A stretch of 64,000 bases of DNA from assembly GCA_037893225.1 (NCBI GenBank), contig JAZGUH010000533.1, positions 372,001 to 436,000 on the forward strand, read 5' to 3'. Below, in pieces: positions 63,844 to 64,000 of the stretch. Each line of letters opens with the position of its first letter. The first letter of the stretch is position 1. Under the pieces are notes generated by a model. It worked only from the letters and a program-made list of their open reading frames with translations. It ran no database searches and was not told the DNA's origin. The position numbers were made by a program, and so were the translations under genes. Origin of the DNA: Hippasteria phrygiana. Taxonomy: Eukaryota; Echinodermata; Asteroidea; Valvatida; Goniasteridae.

Positions 63844-64000
63844 ATGAAATATCAACCAAATGCAGTATTTTTGGCATGTATGGATAGCTTAGATCTGGCG
63901 CTACATGTTGCAATCATCGGCGGCTTCTTAGAGTTAAAACTTGTGGAGAAAATTCAAACCTCGCAATGTTTATTTTCTTTCCGGCCAACATCTGTGTACA
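63844..64000 (+). repeat. partial satellite monomer at right window edge (class L 5' part)
   Basis: The first 157 bp of a monomer with the L marker TTTTTGGCATG. Its position after P fits the eighth place of the 11-mer. The array continues beyond the window. Confidence 0.95.

Larger units (their letters stand above)
1..64000 (+). repeat. 232-bp satellite DNA array, spanning the entire window
   Basis: One 232-bp unit is repeated head to tail with no interruption. Landmarks such as TTGTGGAGAAAATTC (first at 141) and ATGAAATATCAACC (first at 44) recur at exactly 232-bp steps to the right edge, giving 275 whole copies and two partial ones. Differences between copies are substitutions at roughly 40 recurrent sites, and I found no insertion or deletion that shifts the register. 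One monomer has 88 G+C of 232. The strand given is arbitrary. Long homogeneous arrays with multi-monomer higher-order repeats are known from eukaryotic centromeres and pericentromeres; that location is an inference, since neither array edge is present. The family is not one I recognise. Confidence 0.99.

Noticed and set aside
1..64000. CRISPR array
   Set aside because: There are no short repeats separated by unique spacers; the whole 232 bp is repeated and the variation is point substitutions shared among copies.
1..64000. Tandemly repeated exons or a large repetitive structural protein gene
   Set aside because: The unit length is not a multiple of three, a TAA (269-271 in the first copy) is kept in every monomer, and no splice-site pattern stands out.
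1..64000. Transposon- or SINE-derived satellite
   Set aside because: No terminal repeats, target duplications, poly-A tail, Pol III A/B boxes or transposase/reverse-transcriptase remnants are visible in the monomer.
1..64000. Assembly artefact (one repeat artificially multiplied)
   Set aside because: Private variants, hybrid junction monomers and several different higher-order periods are unlike simple artificial looping. Exact copy number of the youngest duplications (14-, 18-, 38-monomer) still deserves read-depth confirmation.
1..64000. Bacterial or viral origin
   Set aside because: 64 kb of gene-free tandem satellite has no counterpart I know of in bacterial or viral genomes; the long TTG-started frames do not change that.

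Overview
The whole 64,000-base window is one uninterrupted satellite-DNA array. It is a 232-bp monomer repeated head to tail on one strand: 275 complete copies (44-63843), a 43-bp partial copy at the left edge and a 157-bp partial copy at the right edge. No stretch of unique sequence, gene, RNA gene, transposon, CRISPR array or origin is visible on either strand. A 232-bp satellite of this length with higher-order structure indicates a eukaryotic chromosome, most likely centromeric or pericentromeric heterochromatin in a long-read assembly. One monomer has 88 G+C of 232 (about 38% GC) and six CpGs. I do not recognise the monomer as a named satellite and cannot name the species.

Both ends of the window lie inside the array. 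Monomers differ almost only by substitutions at about 40 recurring sites. The 232-bp register is never lost: landmarks near 141 and 63477 are exactly 273 monomers apart, and the same landmarks recur every 232 bp between them. Linked variants define about 16 recurrent monomer classes. I label them with letters, using the 75-codon frame that starts at each ATGAAATATCAACC only as a ruler: A (AVI/Tyr/FLE/PSIY/tail T), B (SVI or AVI, Asp, YML-PSM, tail I), G (TGI, Gly), F (TGI, LKF, PYIY), D (AVF, tail TDS), L (AVFLA, PYIY), N (AVFLT, PYIY), C (CRLP...SMP), P (FPE), M (TGI, CFMP), Y (AVFLT, YML), V (AVFVT, YML), S (AVFLT, GTAGAG, SMP), R (FPE-KR), T (TVI, LTL, CLE), Q (HVG, FQE, in-frame TGA).

Layout: 44-6075 is a mixed, older-looking block. 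6076-20691 holds C-P-L-B and L-B-F-G strings plus large copies of earlier blocks. 20692-29739 is dominated by 8-monomer strings (C-P-L-B-F-G-D-A, then F-G-D-A-B-M-P-Y). 27884-42035 carries an 18-monomer (4,176-bp) repeat and shortened derivatives. 42036-44355 is a transition that reuses classes from the first 3 kb. From 44356 to the right edge the array is dominated by an 8-monomer (1,856-bp) higher-order repeat, V-F-S-R-L-C-T-Q, within 14-, 11-, 38- and 3-monomer rearrangements.

There is no gene system to describe. What can be read is the recombination history: in-register unequal exchange and conversion, with hybrid monomers marking the junctions. All class assignments and distances come from manual reading and should be confirmed by self-alignment.
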